This document shows positions 26,176 to 34,561 of a stretch of DNA of 55,365 bases, piece after piece. The position numbers and the translations under genes are program-made. The notes beneath the pieces are model-generated. The model searched no databases. It worked only from the letters and a program-made list of their open reading frames with translations, and was not told the origin of the DNA. The DNA lies in contig JAHDPL010000028.1 of the NCBI GenBank assembly GCA_018434355.1, positions 1-55,365 on the forward strand, written 5' to 3'. This DNA comes from Sporomusaceae bacterium. Its GTDB lineage: Bacteria; Bacillota; Negativicutes; UBA1444. Numbering within the stretch: the stretch's first letter is position 1; each line of letters starts with the position of its first letter.

Positions 26176-27348
26176 TTAAAAGTATTCGCTGATAAAATTC
26201 CGGCAAGCCGGAAAAATAGTTGCCAGCAGATTCCGTTCCCGTTCGCCGGCGCGAAACCCGTCAGCTGCCTTTAGCAACTCCGCCGCCGGTCGCTGACCAA
26301 AATAAAGCTGGCTAAGTAGCGCCACGCTAAGCGTAATATCCGGTTCAGCGCCAGACTCCGCCGCTGACCAGCTTGCTGCTCCTTGCCCGATCTGCCAGCG
26401 AAACCGACCGTGATTCCACGGCGCGATCGAATCGACGACTTCGACCGTCAGATTTTCCGTCAAACCCGCCGGATACTCCAGCGTGGTCAAGACCGCCTGA
26501 CAGTCGGTCAACCGACCCATCAGGAACGGTTCGCCATGCGATGCCGAGAACAGGGCTGACTCGGAATCTTCCGAGGGGTCTTCCCATTCCAGACGGTTTG
26601 CCCCGCTAGACCCAGCTTGCTCCAGCAACAACTGCCACATCGCGTCCAGTCCAGCTCGATCGCGCCAGACCATTTCGCGCACGCGCAGCAGTTCATCAGA
26701 CGATTTATATAGAACATAGCCTACAGGCTGCATCCCGTTCAGCAACAACCCCACCCTGCCGCCATCGCCCCGGTGATCGGCCAACATTCGCCGCCAGTCA
26801 CCCGGTCTGCGATCGACATAACCATGACGCGGCTGAACAAACTGCTGATAAAGCAGGGATAAAGCATCAAGGTCGTCGGCATCTGCAATCCATGTTCGTC
26901 CAAAAGCGGGCGGCATTTCCTGCAACGCTTCCGCCACCGCCAGCGGCAGATGGTAAAAGCGCCGAGAATAAGTATAATCCCAGCCCAGCGGACGATAAAA
27001 CTCCGGCCAGCGTGGCTGCAGAATGCTGATGTTGACGCCTCGTTTGCGCAGTTCTACCAGCGCCGTCGCCATGATGTCCCGGCCATAGCCGCTGCCGCGC
27101 AGTGACTCATCGACGCATACGCCGACGAAATACGCCGCATCCCGCCAAGCGCCACGCAGATACAACCGATGCGGCAACAGATGAGCCTGGGCGGCGACGG
27201 TTCCATCTTTTATGCCAACCCAGGTGTGTTCCGCTTTATAATGATGGGAAAAATACCAGCTAGTCCATGGTTCTTCCTCGCCAAAGCATTGTCCCCACAA
27301 TCGCCTGAGCGCCGGATAGTCCGCGTCCCGGCAAAACCGGTACTCCAT
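26176..27348 (-). CDS. Eis-like GNAT acetyltransferase with SCP2-like C-terminal domain
   Basis: The 390-residue protein has the Eis architecture: an N-terminal GNAT domain with the acetyl-CoA loop VDESLRGSGYGRDIM, a second GNAT-like domain (about 150-280) and a C-terminal domain of about 100 residues with an SCP2/sterol-carrier-like pattern (ITLSVALLSQLYFGQRPAAELLKAADGF). Eis proteins acetylate amines, including aminoglycosides and peptides. The natural substrate here is unknown. AAGGAG lies seven bases before the ATG. The gene is packed between DUF2156 and ABC-F genes. Confidence 0.85.
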   Translation of the reverse strand: MEYRFCRDADYPALRRLWGQCFGEEEPWTSWYFSHHYKAEHTWVGIKDGTVAAQAHLLPHRLYLRGAWRDAAYFVGVCVDESLRGSGYGRDIMATALVELRKRGVNISILQPRWPEFYRPLGWDYTYSRRFYHLPLAVAEALQEMPPAFGRTWIADADDLDALSLLYQQFVQPRHGYVDRRPGDWRRMLADHRGDGGRVGLLLNGMQPVGYVLYKSSDELLRVREMVWRDRAGLDAMWQLLLEQAGSSGANRLEWEDPSEDSESALFSASHGEPFLMGRLTDCQAVLTTLEYPAGLTENLTVEVVDSIAPWNHGRFRWQIGQGAASWSAAESGAEPDITLSVALLSQLYFGQRPAAELLKAADGFRAGERERNLLATIFPACRNFISEYF

Positions 27349-27369
27349 CTCGTTCTCCTTAGTTTGCAG

Positions 27370-28278
27370 TTATTCGGCGCTGGCCCGGTATTTTTCAACC
27401 ATCCGCACCGGTCGGTACGACTGTTTGGCAGCCCGCAAACCTTCGATTCCCATATCTTCCTCCCGGTTGACATAGCTCATCTGCGGCCAGGCATGCGCCA
27501 GATACTCACGGTTGATCATCTGATACAAGCCGGCAATCGATGGATCGGCCTTTTCGATGTGAATGACCGCCGTGTCTTCGCATAGTGCCTCGCCGACGGT
27601 GAATGATTTGACCAATCCGTCAATCCGAATCATGCCGCCGCTCAGACTCAAGGCATCAAACTGCGACAGCGCCTGTTCGACCGCAAACAACTCGGCCTGC
27701 ATGATCCGGTCTTCGCATCGCTGACGTTCCAGCCATTCTTTGGCCAGTGGGATGCACTCCAGGGCGTTCTGACCGTTCATCGGTTCATAGGCGTAATTAT
27801 AATTCTGTCGCAGAAAGGTCTTGATATGATGCCGCTTGGCCTCGAATTTACGTCCTTTGAGTTCAATCAGCTCTTTTACGCTGTATATATAGTCGTCTTC
27901 CGGCCGATCATGTTCGATTTTCCAGCTCGGGAACTCCTCGGCCAACATTTCGGCCAGCCCCAGCTCGAGACCCTTGATCAATAGCGGTTGTCCCTGTTGG
28001 TCAAACCATTCCGCCAGCAGGCGGGCGGCCTGCACGGATTGCTCGCGTTCGGGAGCGCAGGGATGCAGCGCATATACAGGGCCATCCTGCTGCACCACCA
28101 CACAGACGGCGTTGCCGATCCGGGTCCAGACAATATCCAGCGGTTCGCGCCAGATGAACAGATTGGTAAAACTGCTTTCCGACCCTTCATGGCGGCAACT
28201 GCGATATGCCGCGTCAAACAATGGCCGATCACTTAACTGTATCCGTTGAAACTGCAAACCATTCACTAACAAGAACAC
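27370..28278 (-). CDS. DUF2156 protein (lysyl-phosphatidylglycerol synthase C-terminal domain-like)
   Basis: The 302-residue soluble protein belongs to the DUF2156 family, a tandem GNAT-like fold related to the catalytic domain of MprF and FemX-type aminoacyl transferases. Recognisable parts are SFTNLFIWREP, DYIYSVKELIELKGRKFEAKRHHIKTFLRQ and IHIEKADPSIAGLYQMINREYL. No membrane flippase domain is attached. Members transfer amino acids from tRNA to lipids or other acceptors, but many are uncharacterised. The start is uncertain: GTG at 28278, TTG at 28272 or GTG at 28266, with GGGAA just upstream. It lies 13 bases after the metallophosphoesterase gene. Confidence 0.82.
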   Translation of the reverse strand: MFLLVNGLQFQRIQLSDRPLFDAAYRSCRHEGSESSFTNLFIWREPLDIVWTRIGNAVCVVVQQDGPVYALHPCAPEREQSVQAARLLAEWFDQQGQPLLIKGLELGLAEMLAEEFPSWKIEHDRPEDDYIYSVKELIELKGRKFEAKRHHIKTFLRQNYNYAYEPMNGQNALECIPLAKEWLERQRCEDRIMQAELFAVEQALSQFDALSLSGGMIRIDGLVKSFTVGEALCEDTAVIHIEKADPSIAGLYQMINREYLAHAWPQMSYVNREEDMGIEGLRAAKQSYRPVRMVEKYRASAE

Positions 28279-28291
28279 TTCCCACTAATCA

Positions 28292-29476
28292 TTATTTTAT
28301 ATTAACCTTCTGTTCCTTTTTGTTTTGGCGAAATTTCACTTTGATTTCGACGATTTCCGACTTTGCGCTGGTGCGGACCGGCGGGCCCCATGTGCCAAAA
28401 CCGGAGGAAACGATCGCATGCAGCGAACCTTTTTGCAGATGACCCCAGTCGATTTCATAAAGCCGTTGGGTCACCCAGTGATTGGGATATAGCTGACCGC
28501 GGTGCGTATGGCCCGATACCACAAGATCGGCGCCGATCGCCTGCGCCGCTGCAAGTTCACGCGGCTGATGGTCCATCAGAAGCAACGGCAATGCCGGATC
28601 GATCCCCTGCAGCCATTGCTTCAGCGGTTTGCGCGGAGTACCCAAAAACCGCTGACGATCCCAGTCATCACGACCGGCGACGACAAACCGGTTTCCGACA
28701 ACAACGTACGAATCCCGCAACACAGTGATGCCGCCGCTACGCATCAGTTCGATCGCTGCTTCGGTTTCCCGGCCGATATACTCATGGTTGCCGAGCACAG
28801 CAAATACTCCGAAACGAGTTTGCAGTTTGCGAAACGTGGATGCCATATCCTGATCGATAAAATGACCGATGTCCTCATCAATCACGTCGCCGGCCAGTAG
28901 CACCAAATCAGGCTGGCGGGAATTGATTTGGTCGACGAGAAACTGCAGTCTATGGTTGTCAACGACCTTGCCCAGATGAATATCGGAAACCATCACGATC
29001 CGTAGTTCCGGCAAATCGCCGGCTGATTTGTCCAGTTCGATTTCATAAGACCGCCAGACCGTATGGGTCGCGTTCCAGGCGCCATAGACCAAAATGCAGG
29101 CAACAATCAGGACTATGCCGCCACCGATCCCGGACGGTGAAAGGCGCCAGTTCGCCGGGACAAAACCGATCAGGCGGTTAGCCAGTCGCAGCAGGTCAAA
29201 CAGCAGACAAAAGAGCGTCAGATAATAGAGCGCTGCCATCCAGACCCCGCCGCCGATCGATAGCAAGGTATTTAGCGGACCCGGCAGGTAATCACCCAAT
29301 ATCCGCTCCAAAATATAGGCAAAGGCAACCAGGCTGAACAAGACGGAATAAAAACGGCCACCGGGAAAGGCAGGCAAGGAATGAAAAGCCTGCCAACCCC
29401 GGAGACCAACATAGAAATTCGCTAATGAATATACGCTGAGGAAGATGGTGAAAAAAACCAGAAACTGCGCGTTCAT
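28292..29476 (-). CDS. Membrane-anchored metallophosphoesterase (YkuE/YaeI-like)
   Basis: The protein of about 394 residues has four hydrophobic N-terminal segments (within about 1-130), then a calcineurin-like phosphoesterase domain with the full metal set: MVSDIHLG, LAGDVIDED, LGNHEYIG and SGHTHRGQLYP. Relatives such as YaeI act on lipid A precursors, and YkuE on unknown substrates near the membrane. The ATG at 29476 is chosen because the hydrophobic segment follows directly. An ATG three codons earlier is possible; neither has a strong ribosome site. It begins 34 bases after ppdK and leads a run of five close-packed genes. Confidence 0.85.
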   Translation of the reverse strand: MNAQFLVFFTIFLSVYSLANFYVGLRGWQAFHSLPAFPGGRFYSVLFSLVAFAYILERILGDYLPGPLNTLLSIGGGVWMAALYYLTLFCLLFDLLRLANRLIGFVPANWRLSPSGIGGGIVLIVACILVYGAWNATHTVWRSYEIELDKSAGDLPELRIVMVSDIHLGKVVDNHRLQFLVDQINSRQPDLVLLAGDVIDEDIGHFIDQDMASTFRKLQTRFGVFAVLGNHEYIGRETEAAIELMRSGGITVLRDSYVVVGNRFVVAGRDDWDRQRFLGTPRKPLKQWLQGIDPALPLLLMDHQPRELAAAQAIGADLVVSGHTHRGQLYPNHWVTQRLYEIDWGHLQKGSLHAIVSSGFGTWGPPVRTSAKSEIVEIKVKFRQNKKEQKVNIK

Positions 29477-29510
29477 GGGTATCATTGTACCACAGGAACG
29501 CAGCCTTCGG

Positions 29511-32189
29511 CTACTTGCTGCTGGTAGCTGCGTCCGCTCCGGCCACATTGGCTTGGGCGGCTGCCAGGCGGGCTACCGGCACCCGGAACGGCGAGCAACT
29601 GACAAAATCGAGACCGATCTGGTGGCAGAATTCTATCGAATGCGGTTCGCCGCCATGCTCGCCGCAAATGCCGATCAACAGGTCGGGTTTGGCAGTCCGA
29701 CCGGCTTCCACCGTCATCCTCATCAGTTGGCCTACGCCGCGACGGTCGAGAATGATGAACGGATTGTCTTTGAGAACCCGTTTTTCGAGGTAGGCATCCA
29801 TGAACTTGCCTTCGGCGTCATCGCGGCTAAAACCGAATGTCGTCTGGGTCAGGTCGTTGGTGCCAAAGCTGAAGAAATCGGAGATTTCGGCCAGTTCGCC
29901 GGCCAGCAGGGCGGCGCGTGGCATTTCGATCATTGAGCCGACGGAATACTCGAAATGGACATTTTCCTTGATCATCAGTTCTTTGGCCATCGCATCAATC
30001 CGGGTCTTGAAGAAATCCATCTCGTGGAAATCAATCGTCAGCGGAATCTCAATTTCCGGCAACACCTTGAAGCCTTCTTTGGTCAGACGGGCGCTGGCAT
30101 TGAGAATCGCCCGGACCTGCATATCATAAACATCGGGATGGGTGATACCCAAACGGCAACCGCGATGTCCGAGCATCGGGTTGAATTCATGCATTTCACG
30201 AATCTTGGCCAACAGAGTCTCCTGCTCGGCCAATCGCTGCGGATCTTTGCCGGTGATTCGCAGTTCAACCACTTCCACCAGCACCGATTCATAATTCGGC
30301 AGGAATTCATGCAGCGGCGGGTCAAGCAGACGGATCGTGACCGGGAACCCGTGCATCGCCTTGAGGATGCCATAAAAATCTTCTTCCTGCATCTTTTGGA
30401 TATGTGATAACGGCTCTTCACGCTGAGCCGGCGTTTCGGCCAGAATCATCCGTTGGACATGCGGCAGCCGGTCGGCGCCCATGAACATATGCTCGGTCCG
30501 GGTCAGGCCAATCCCCTGTGCGCCGAATTCGCGGGCCCTGGCGGCATCTTCCGGCGTATCGGCATTGGCGCGCACTTTCATCCGCGACAGGCTGTCAGCC
30601 CATTTGAGGATTTGGTCGTACTCTTTGGAGAATAGGGCATCAATCACCGGCACCGCACCCAAAATCACCCGACCGGTTGTACCGTCGATCGACAGGATGT
30701 CGCCGGCTTTGATGACATGTCCGGCAACGGTCGCCGTTTGTTTTTCATAATCGATCCGCAATGCATCGCAGCCGCAAACACAGGGTTTGCCCATTCCGCG
30801 CGCCACAACAGCCGCGTGGCTGGTCATGCCGCCCCGGCTGGTCAAAATTCCCTGAGCCGCCACCATGCCATGAATATCTTCCGGCGTGGTTTCCATCCGG
30901 ACCAGCAGCGTTTTTACTCCTTCAGCCGCCTTTTTCGCTGCCGAATTCGCATCAAACACCACCGCTCCAGAGGCGGCGCCCGGCGAAGCCGGCAGTCCTT
31001 TGGCAATCACGTCGAGTTTTGCCGACGGATCGATTCTGCGGTGCATCAGTTGCTCGATATGGGCCGGTTCCACTTTCATGATCGCTTCCGCCGGCGTGAG
31101 GATATTTTCCTGCACCAGGTCATAAGCGACCTGTACGGCAGCCTGACCGGTCCGCTTGCCGTTCCGGGTCTGCAGCATGTAAAGACGGCCGCGCTCGATC
31201 GTGAACTCGATGTCCTGCATGTCCTTATAATGATGCTCCAACGTATCGGCCGCTTTGACAAACTGCTGATACATTTCCGGCATCTGGTCCTTCAGTTCCG
31301 AAATCGGCCGCGGCGTGCGAATGCCTGCCACCACGTCCTCACCTTGCGCATTGGTCAGAAACTCGCCGTAAAGAACTTTTTCTCCGGTCGACGGATTGCG
31401 GGTAAACGCAACGCCGGTGCCGCAATCATCGCCCATGTTGCCGAAAACCATTGCCTGCACATTCACAGCGGTACCCAGATCGTGTGAAATCCGGTTCAGG
31501 TTGCGGTACACGATCGCCCGTTCATTATTCCAGGAACGGAATACCGCTTCTACCGACATGAACAGTTGTTCCGTCGGCTCTTGAGGAAAGGGTCGGCCCG
31601 AACGGTCAATCACCAGTTTTTTGTAGGCGGCGACCAACTCGACGAGCGCCTCGGCGGACAGTTCCTGATCGAACTTCACGCCCTGTTTTTCCTTGCAATG
31701 GGTCAGCAATTCTTCAAAGTCATGTTTGTGAATTTCCAGCACCACGTCACCAAACATCTGGATAAAACGGCGGTAAGCATCGAAGGCAAAGCGACGGTTT
31801 GAAGTGGCAGCGGCCATTCCTTCAACCGTGACATCGTTCAAGCCAAGGTTCAGAATCGTATCCATCATGCCCGGCATCGAAAAAATCGCGCCGGAACGTA
31901 CCGATAACAACAACGGATTGGTCGCATCACCGAATTTTTTATTGGTTTTCTGCTCAATCGCCGCCAAACCGGCTTTGATCTGGTCGGCTAGTCCAGGCGG
32001 AAACTGATTTCCCACCTTATAATACTGGCGACACACCTCGGTAGTGATCGTCATTCCCGGCGGCACCGGCAACCCGATGCGGGTCATTTCCGCCAAGCCC
32101 GAACCTTTTCCGCCGAGCAACGACTTCATGTTGGCCCGGCCTTCCTCAAACAGGTATACCATTTTCCCCTGATTTTCCGCTTTGTCCAT
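29511..32189 (-). CDS. ppdK: Pyruvate, phosphate dikinase
   Basis: The 892-residue enzyme interconverts pyruvate, ATP and phosphate with PEP, AMP and PPi. The N-terminal ATP-grasp domain starts at MVYLFEEGRANMKSLLGGKGSGLAEM. The phosphohistidine is in TSRGGMTSHAAVVARGMGKPCVCG. The C-terminal PEP-binding barrel ends with ICGEHGGEPHSIEFC, with the catalytic Cys-Gly-Glu-His. All key residues are present and the length is normal. The ATG at 32189 has GGGGGAAAA upstream. Together with NifJ it ties pyruvate to both acetyl-CoA and gluconeogenesis or PPi-based metabolism. Confidence 0.97.
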   Translation of the reverse strand: MDKAENQGKMVYLFEEGRANMKSLLGGKGSGLAEMTRIGLPVPPGMTITTEVCRQYYKVGNQFPPGLADQIKAGLAAIEQKTNKKFGDATNPLLLSVRSGAIFSMPGMMDTILNLGLNDVTVEGMAAATSNRRFAFDAYRRFIQMFGDVVLEIHKHDFEELLTHCKEKQGVKFDQELSAEALVELVAAYKKLVIDRSGRPFPQEPTEQLFMSVEAVFRSWNNERAIVYRNLNRISHDLGTAVNVQAMVFGNMGDDCGTGVAFTRNPSTGEKVLYGEFLTNAQGEDVVAGIRTPRPISELKDQMPEMYQQFVKAADTLEHHYKDMQDIEFTIERGRLYMLQTRNGKRTGQAAVQVAYDLVQENILTPAEAIMKVEPAHIEQLMHRRIDPSAKLDVIAKGLPASPGAASGAVVFDANSAAKKAAEGVKTLLVRMETTPEDIHGMVAAQGILTSRGGMTSHAAVVARGMGKPCVCGCDALRIDYEKQTATVAGHVIKAGDILSIDGTTGRVILGAVPVIDALFSKEYDQILKWADSLSRMKVRANADTPEDAARAREFGAQGIGLTRTEHMFMGADRLPHVQRMILAETPAQREEPLSHIQKMQEEDFYGILKAMHGFPVTIRLLDPPLHEFLPNYESVLVEVVELRITGKDPQRLAEQETLLAKIREMHEFNPMLGHRGCRLGITHPDVYDMQVRAILNASARLTKEGFKVLPEIEIPLTIDFHEMDFFKTRIDAMAKELMIKENVHFEYSVGSMIEMPRAALLAGELAEISDFFSFGTNDLTQTTFGFSRDDAEGKFMDAYLEKRVLKDNPFIILDRRGVGQLMRMTVEAGRTAKPDLLIGICGEHGGEPHSIEFCHQIGLDFVSCSPFRVPVARLAAAQANVAGADAATSSK

Positions 32190-32258
32190 GCCTTTTTCCC
32201 CCTGTAATCATATTGGTTGCGGAAGTTTCCACGTTACGCGTCAGACAAATTCCACCAC

Positions 32259-32308
32259 ATTGTAGTATCTATTTAGACTTGTCTGCTTTTTTCCGCCATA
32301 TTTAGACT
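32259..32308 (-). promoter_or_regulatory. ppdK upstream region with direct repeat and -10-like element
   Basis: The 10-mer AGTCTAAATA (minus strand) occurs twice, at 32308-32299 and 32279-32270, 29 bases apart. TACAAT at 32264-32259 could be a -10; no -35 is seen at the right distance, so an activator binding the repeats is conceivable. An inverted repeat CAGACAA/TTGTCTG also spans this leader. Confidence 0.3.
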
Positions 32309-32323
32309 AATTCGACTTCATAG

Positions 32324-32354
32324 CAAAAAAACCTGCCAATAATCGATCAACAGG
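32324..32354 (-). terminator. Terminator of the envelope operon
   Basis: CCUGUU pairs with GGCAGG (two G-U pairs) across about ten bases in minus-strand RNA, followed by seven U. It lies six bases after the stop of the last operon gene. Confidence 0.6.
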
Positions 32355-32359
32355 GAAAA

Positions 32360-33163
32360 TTATTTATCAGCCGGCTTGGTTTGCAGCGACAACAGCATAT
32401 CCCGCACCACCGGGTCCCAGAATGGTCGCTCGCCGTCAAAGCCGCCCAAAATCGCTAACGCCAACCGATTGTCTACACTGATTGCGTAAACCCTTCCAAA
32501 GAAAGCAAACGGAAGCCCGTCGACCGTCACCATCATTCTGGCGCCGGCAGTCCATGCCTTGTCGCCATTTTGCATTGTTAGCGGTTGCAACGCCAACATT
32601 TCAAGCAACTTGATACTGACTTTGTTTTTGGGGTCGGTGTATTGGGCTTTTTCAATATTGGCATCCACCCAGGTTTTAAACTCGGCCAGTTTTTCGGTCT
32701 GTGAGGCGTCAAGGTCCTTGGTGAAGAAATCAATATTGGGCGGCAACTTTTCGCCGTCACGGGCTGCCAATAGCCAGGCCATGTGAATCGCTTCGCCATC
32801 GTTCATCGTCAGGTGGTAAAAAGCAATGTCCGATTGGGCAAACCGCCGCATCGCAGCTTCTTCATCTTTCGGCAAAGCATCTTTGAGCAGGGTCGGCGCT
32901 CCCTCTGGCGCCAAATCAGGTTTTGTCGGCAATTGCGGTTTGGTTGCCGATTTTTTCGGTTCGTTCAGTTTCTTTTTTTCTTGCTCGATCAGCTTGCTGA
33001 ACTCTTTCACTTCAACCGGCGAAAACCCTTCCGGCGCTTTCATTGTCCCGAAAAACGGAATATTCCATTCCGGCGTCGACCAAACAAATGCCGCCTGAAC
33101 CGGAGATACGGCGCCAATGGTCATGACCAGGGCAAGGACGAGACCGCACGATAGTTTTTTCAT
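32360..33163 (-). CDS. Secreted protein of unknown function, end of envelope operon
   Basis: The protein of about 267 residues has a signal peptide (KKLSCGLVLALVMTIGAVSPVQA), then a Lys/Pro-rich stretch (about 55-85: EQEKKKLNEPKKSATKPQ) and a folded domain from about 95 to the end. That domain contains FAQSDIAFYHLTMNDGEAIHMAWLLAARDG and VDGLPFAFFGRVYAISVDNRLAL, which might be a small alpha/beta binding domain. I recognise no family. GGAGGG lies eight bases before the ATG at 33163. A longer frame overlaps the upstream gene and is not used. It starts 29 bases after the SH3-NlpC gene and is followed by a terminator. Confidence 0.75.
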   Translation of the reverse strand: MKKLSCGLVLALVMTIGAVSPVQAAFVWSTPEWNIPFFGTMKAPEGFSPVEVKEFSKLIEQEKKKLNEPKKSATKPQLPTKPDLAPEGAPTLLKDALPKDEEAAMRRFAQSDIAFYHLTMNDGEAIHMAWLLAARDGEKLPPNIDFFTKDLDASQTEKLAEFKTWVDANIEKAQYTDPKNKVSIKLLEMLALQPLTMQNGDKAWTAGARMMVTVDGLPFAFFGRVYAISVDNRLALAILGGFDGERPFWDPVVRDMLLSLQTKPADK

Positions 33164-33192
33164 TTCAACACCCTCCCGTTTTGCTGCGAATT

Positions 33193-34560
33193 TTAAGGTT
33201 GCCATTGGTTGACCGAAGTCAGAACTTCGATAAATCTTCGGCCGCTGCGAAGCGGCAGGTCCAAATCTCCCACCACGATCTGCATGACGCCGATTCGCGG
33301 CAAACTACCGTCGGAACGCGGCCGCGAAGCATCGCCGTAGCTGCCTAGACTATGGATTGCATAGTGTTTGCCGTTATGCTCGCCCAGGTACAACATGACA
33401 TGGTTGCGCATGTGCAGGGTCGCGCCAGACTCCGCCTGCGCCAGCAATGCATACCGGTCGGCTGCATCATTGACGCCCCGCAGCGATATGCGCCGGCCTG
33501 GCACCGCCTCCTGCTGGTCGGCGTTGCGCGGCGCCCGTATGCCGAACACATTATAGATGTCCATGATAAAGGAAGAACAGTCACGCCCCTCGTTCAGGCC
33601 GCCCCAGCCATAATGCTCGCCCAGCATCTTGAACGCCTGCCGCAGGATATTCGCCCGGGTATAAGGCAAATAACCGACCGATACGTCGGCTTTGCCGTGA
33701 ATCCAGGCTTTTTGCCAGATTACTCCGCCCTGAGCGTCGCGGCGGGGAATTTCAATTCGGTACCCTTCTTTTTCCATGCCGAAAAACGGCAGTTTTGCCC
33801 CCATGCCGGCCCGCCACTCGGCTACCGGTTTTCCCATGACTGTATCACGCGGCGCCACTTTCGTACCGGTAATCACCAGAAATGGCAGCGAGCGGCGAGC
33901 CTGCCAAGTCTGGCGGTCCACTGCCAACGCCACATCCTCTGTTCTCAGCCATCCCCGGTAGTTGACCAGTTGGACAAAAACCCATTTTCCGTCAGTGCTG
34001 CGATGCAGTACCGCCACCGGTTCGGCGATATTGACCGCGGTTTCCTGAAACAGGTCGAATTCATCAGATTCATCGTCTTCGCTTGCCGCCGCATCGGTCG
34101 GAAACGTCCGCAAATCGCTGCGGCGGACCACGAACCCCCAGGACACCGGATTCAGCTCGCGAATCGCGTGCAGATTCATATTTTGTTCCAGTTGATCATA
34201 GAAACCGGCCGTCAGCAACGTTCCGTCCGAATAACGCTCCTCGCCGCGAGGCAGACGATCGGCCGCCAGCCATTGCCGCAAGCCGGCACGGCTCATCGTG
34301 GCAGGGAACGCATCAAGGTCGACAACTGCCCGCGGCAATGCTTGGACGATTGCCTGATTAAACGAACCAATCCCTGCCGGATCAAGGATCAGCTGCCGAG
34401 GAGCAGGTAGTTTGGCCAGCCAGAAATCCGCTTTCAACATCGCATCCGTTACGCCCGGCAGACGACCGTCACCTAGCGGCGCCGCCATCGCTGATGGCAA
34501 CAGCAAAAACATCAAACACATAACCAGGCCGGCTGTCGCCGGCAACCATTTCATTTCCAT
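33193..34560 (-). CDS. SH3–NlpC/P60 peptidoglycan endopeptidase (YkfC-like)
   Basis: The protein of about 455 residues has a signal peptide or anchor (about 5-27). Residues about 120-280 hold two SH3-like segments (WGFVVRRSDLRTFP and VHHRS-type strands around NIAEPVAVLHRSTDGKWVFVQ, then ITGTKVAPRD). The NlpC/P60 domain has Cys328 in NEGRDCSSF and His387 in MRNHVMLYLG, with a further His near 400. The architecture is that of YkfC, which cleaves gamma-D-Glu to diaminopimelate bonds in free peptides with an N-terminal L-Ala. The ATG at 34560 lies just after the TGA of the upstream gene, with GGGGG nine bases before it. Confidence 0.85.
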   Translation of the reverse strand: MEMKWLPATAGLVMCLMFLLLPSAMAAPLGDGRLPGVTDAMLKADFWLAKLPAPRQLILDPAGIGSFNQAIVQALPRAVVDLDAFPATMSRAGLRQWLAADRLPRGEERYSDGTLLTAGFYDQLEQNMNLHAIRELNPVSWGFVVRRSDLRTFPTDAAASEDDESDEFDLFQETAVNIAEPVAVLHRSTDGKWVFVQLVNYRGWLRTEDVALAVDRQTWQARRSLPFLVITGTKVAPRDTVMGKPVAEWRAGMGAKLPFFGMEKEGYRIEIPRRDAQGGVIWQKAWIHGKADVSVGYLPYTRANILRQAFKMLGEHYGWGGLNEGRDCSSFIMDIYNVFGIRAPRNADQQEAVPGRRISLRGVNDAADRYALLAQAESGATLHMRNHVMLYLGEHNGKHYAIHSLGSYGDASRPRSDGSLPRIGVMQIVVGDLDLPLRSGRRFIEVLTSVNQWQP

Positions 34561-34561
34561 C

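Noticed and set aside
33352-34410. Plus-strand frame of 352 codons
   Set aside because: Antisense to the SH3-NlpC gene, without domain signals.
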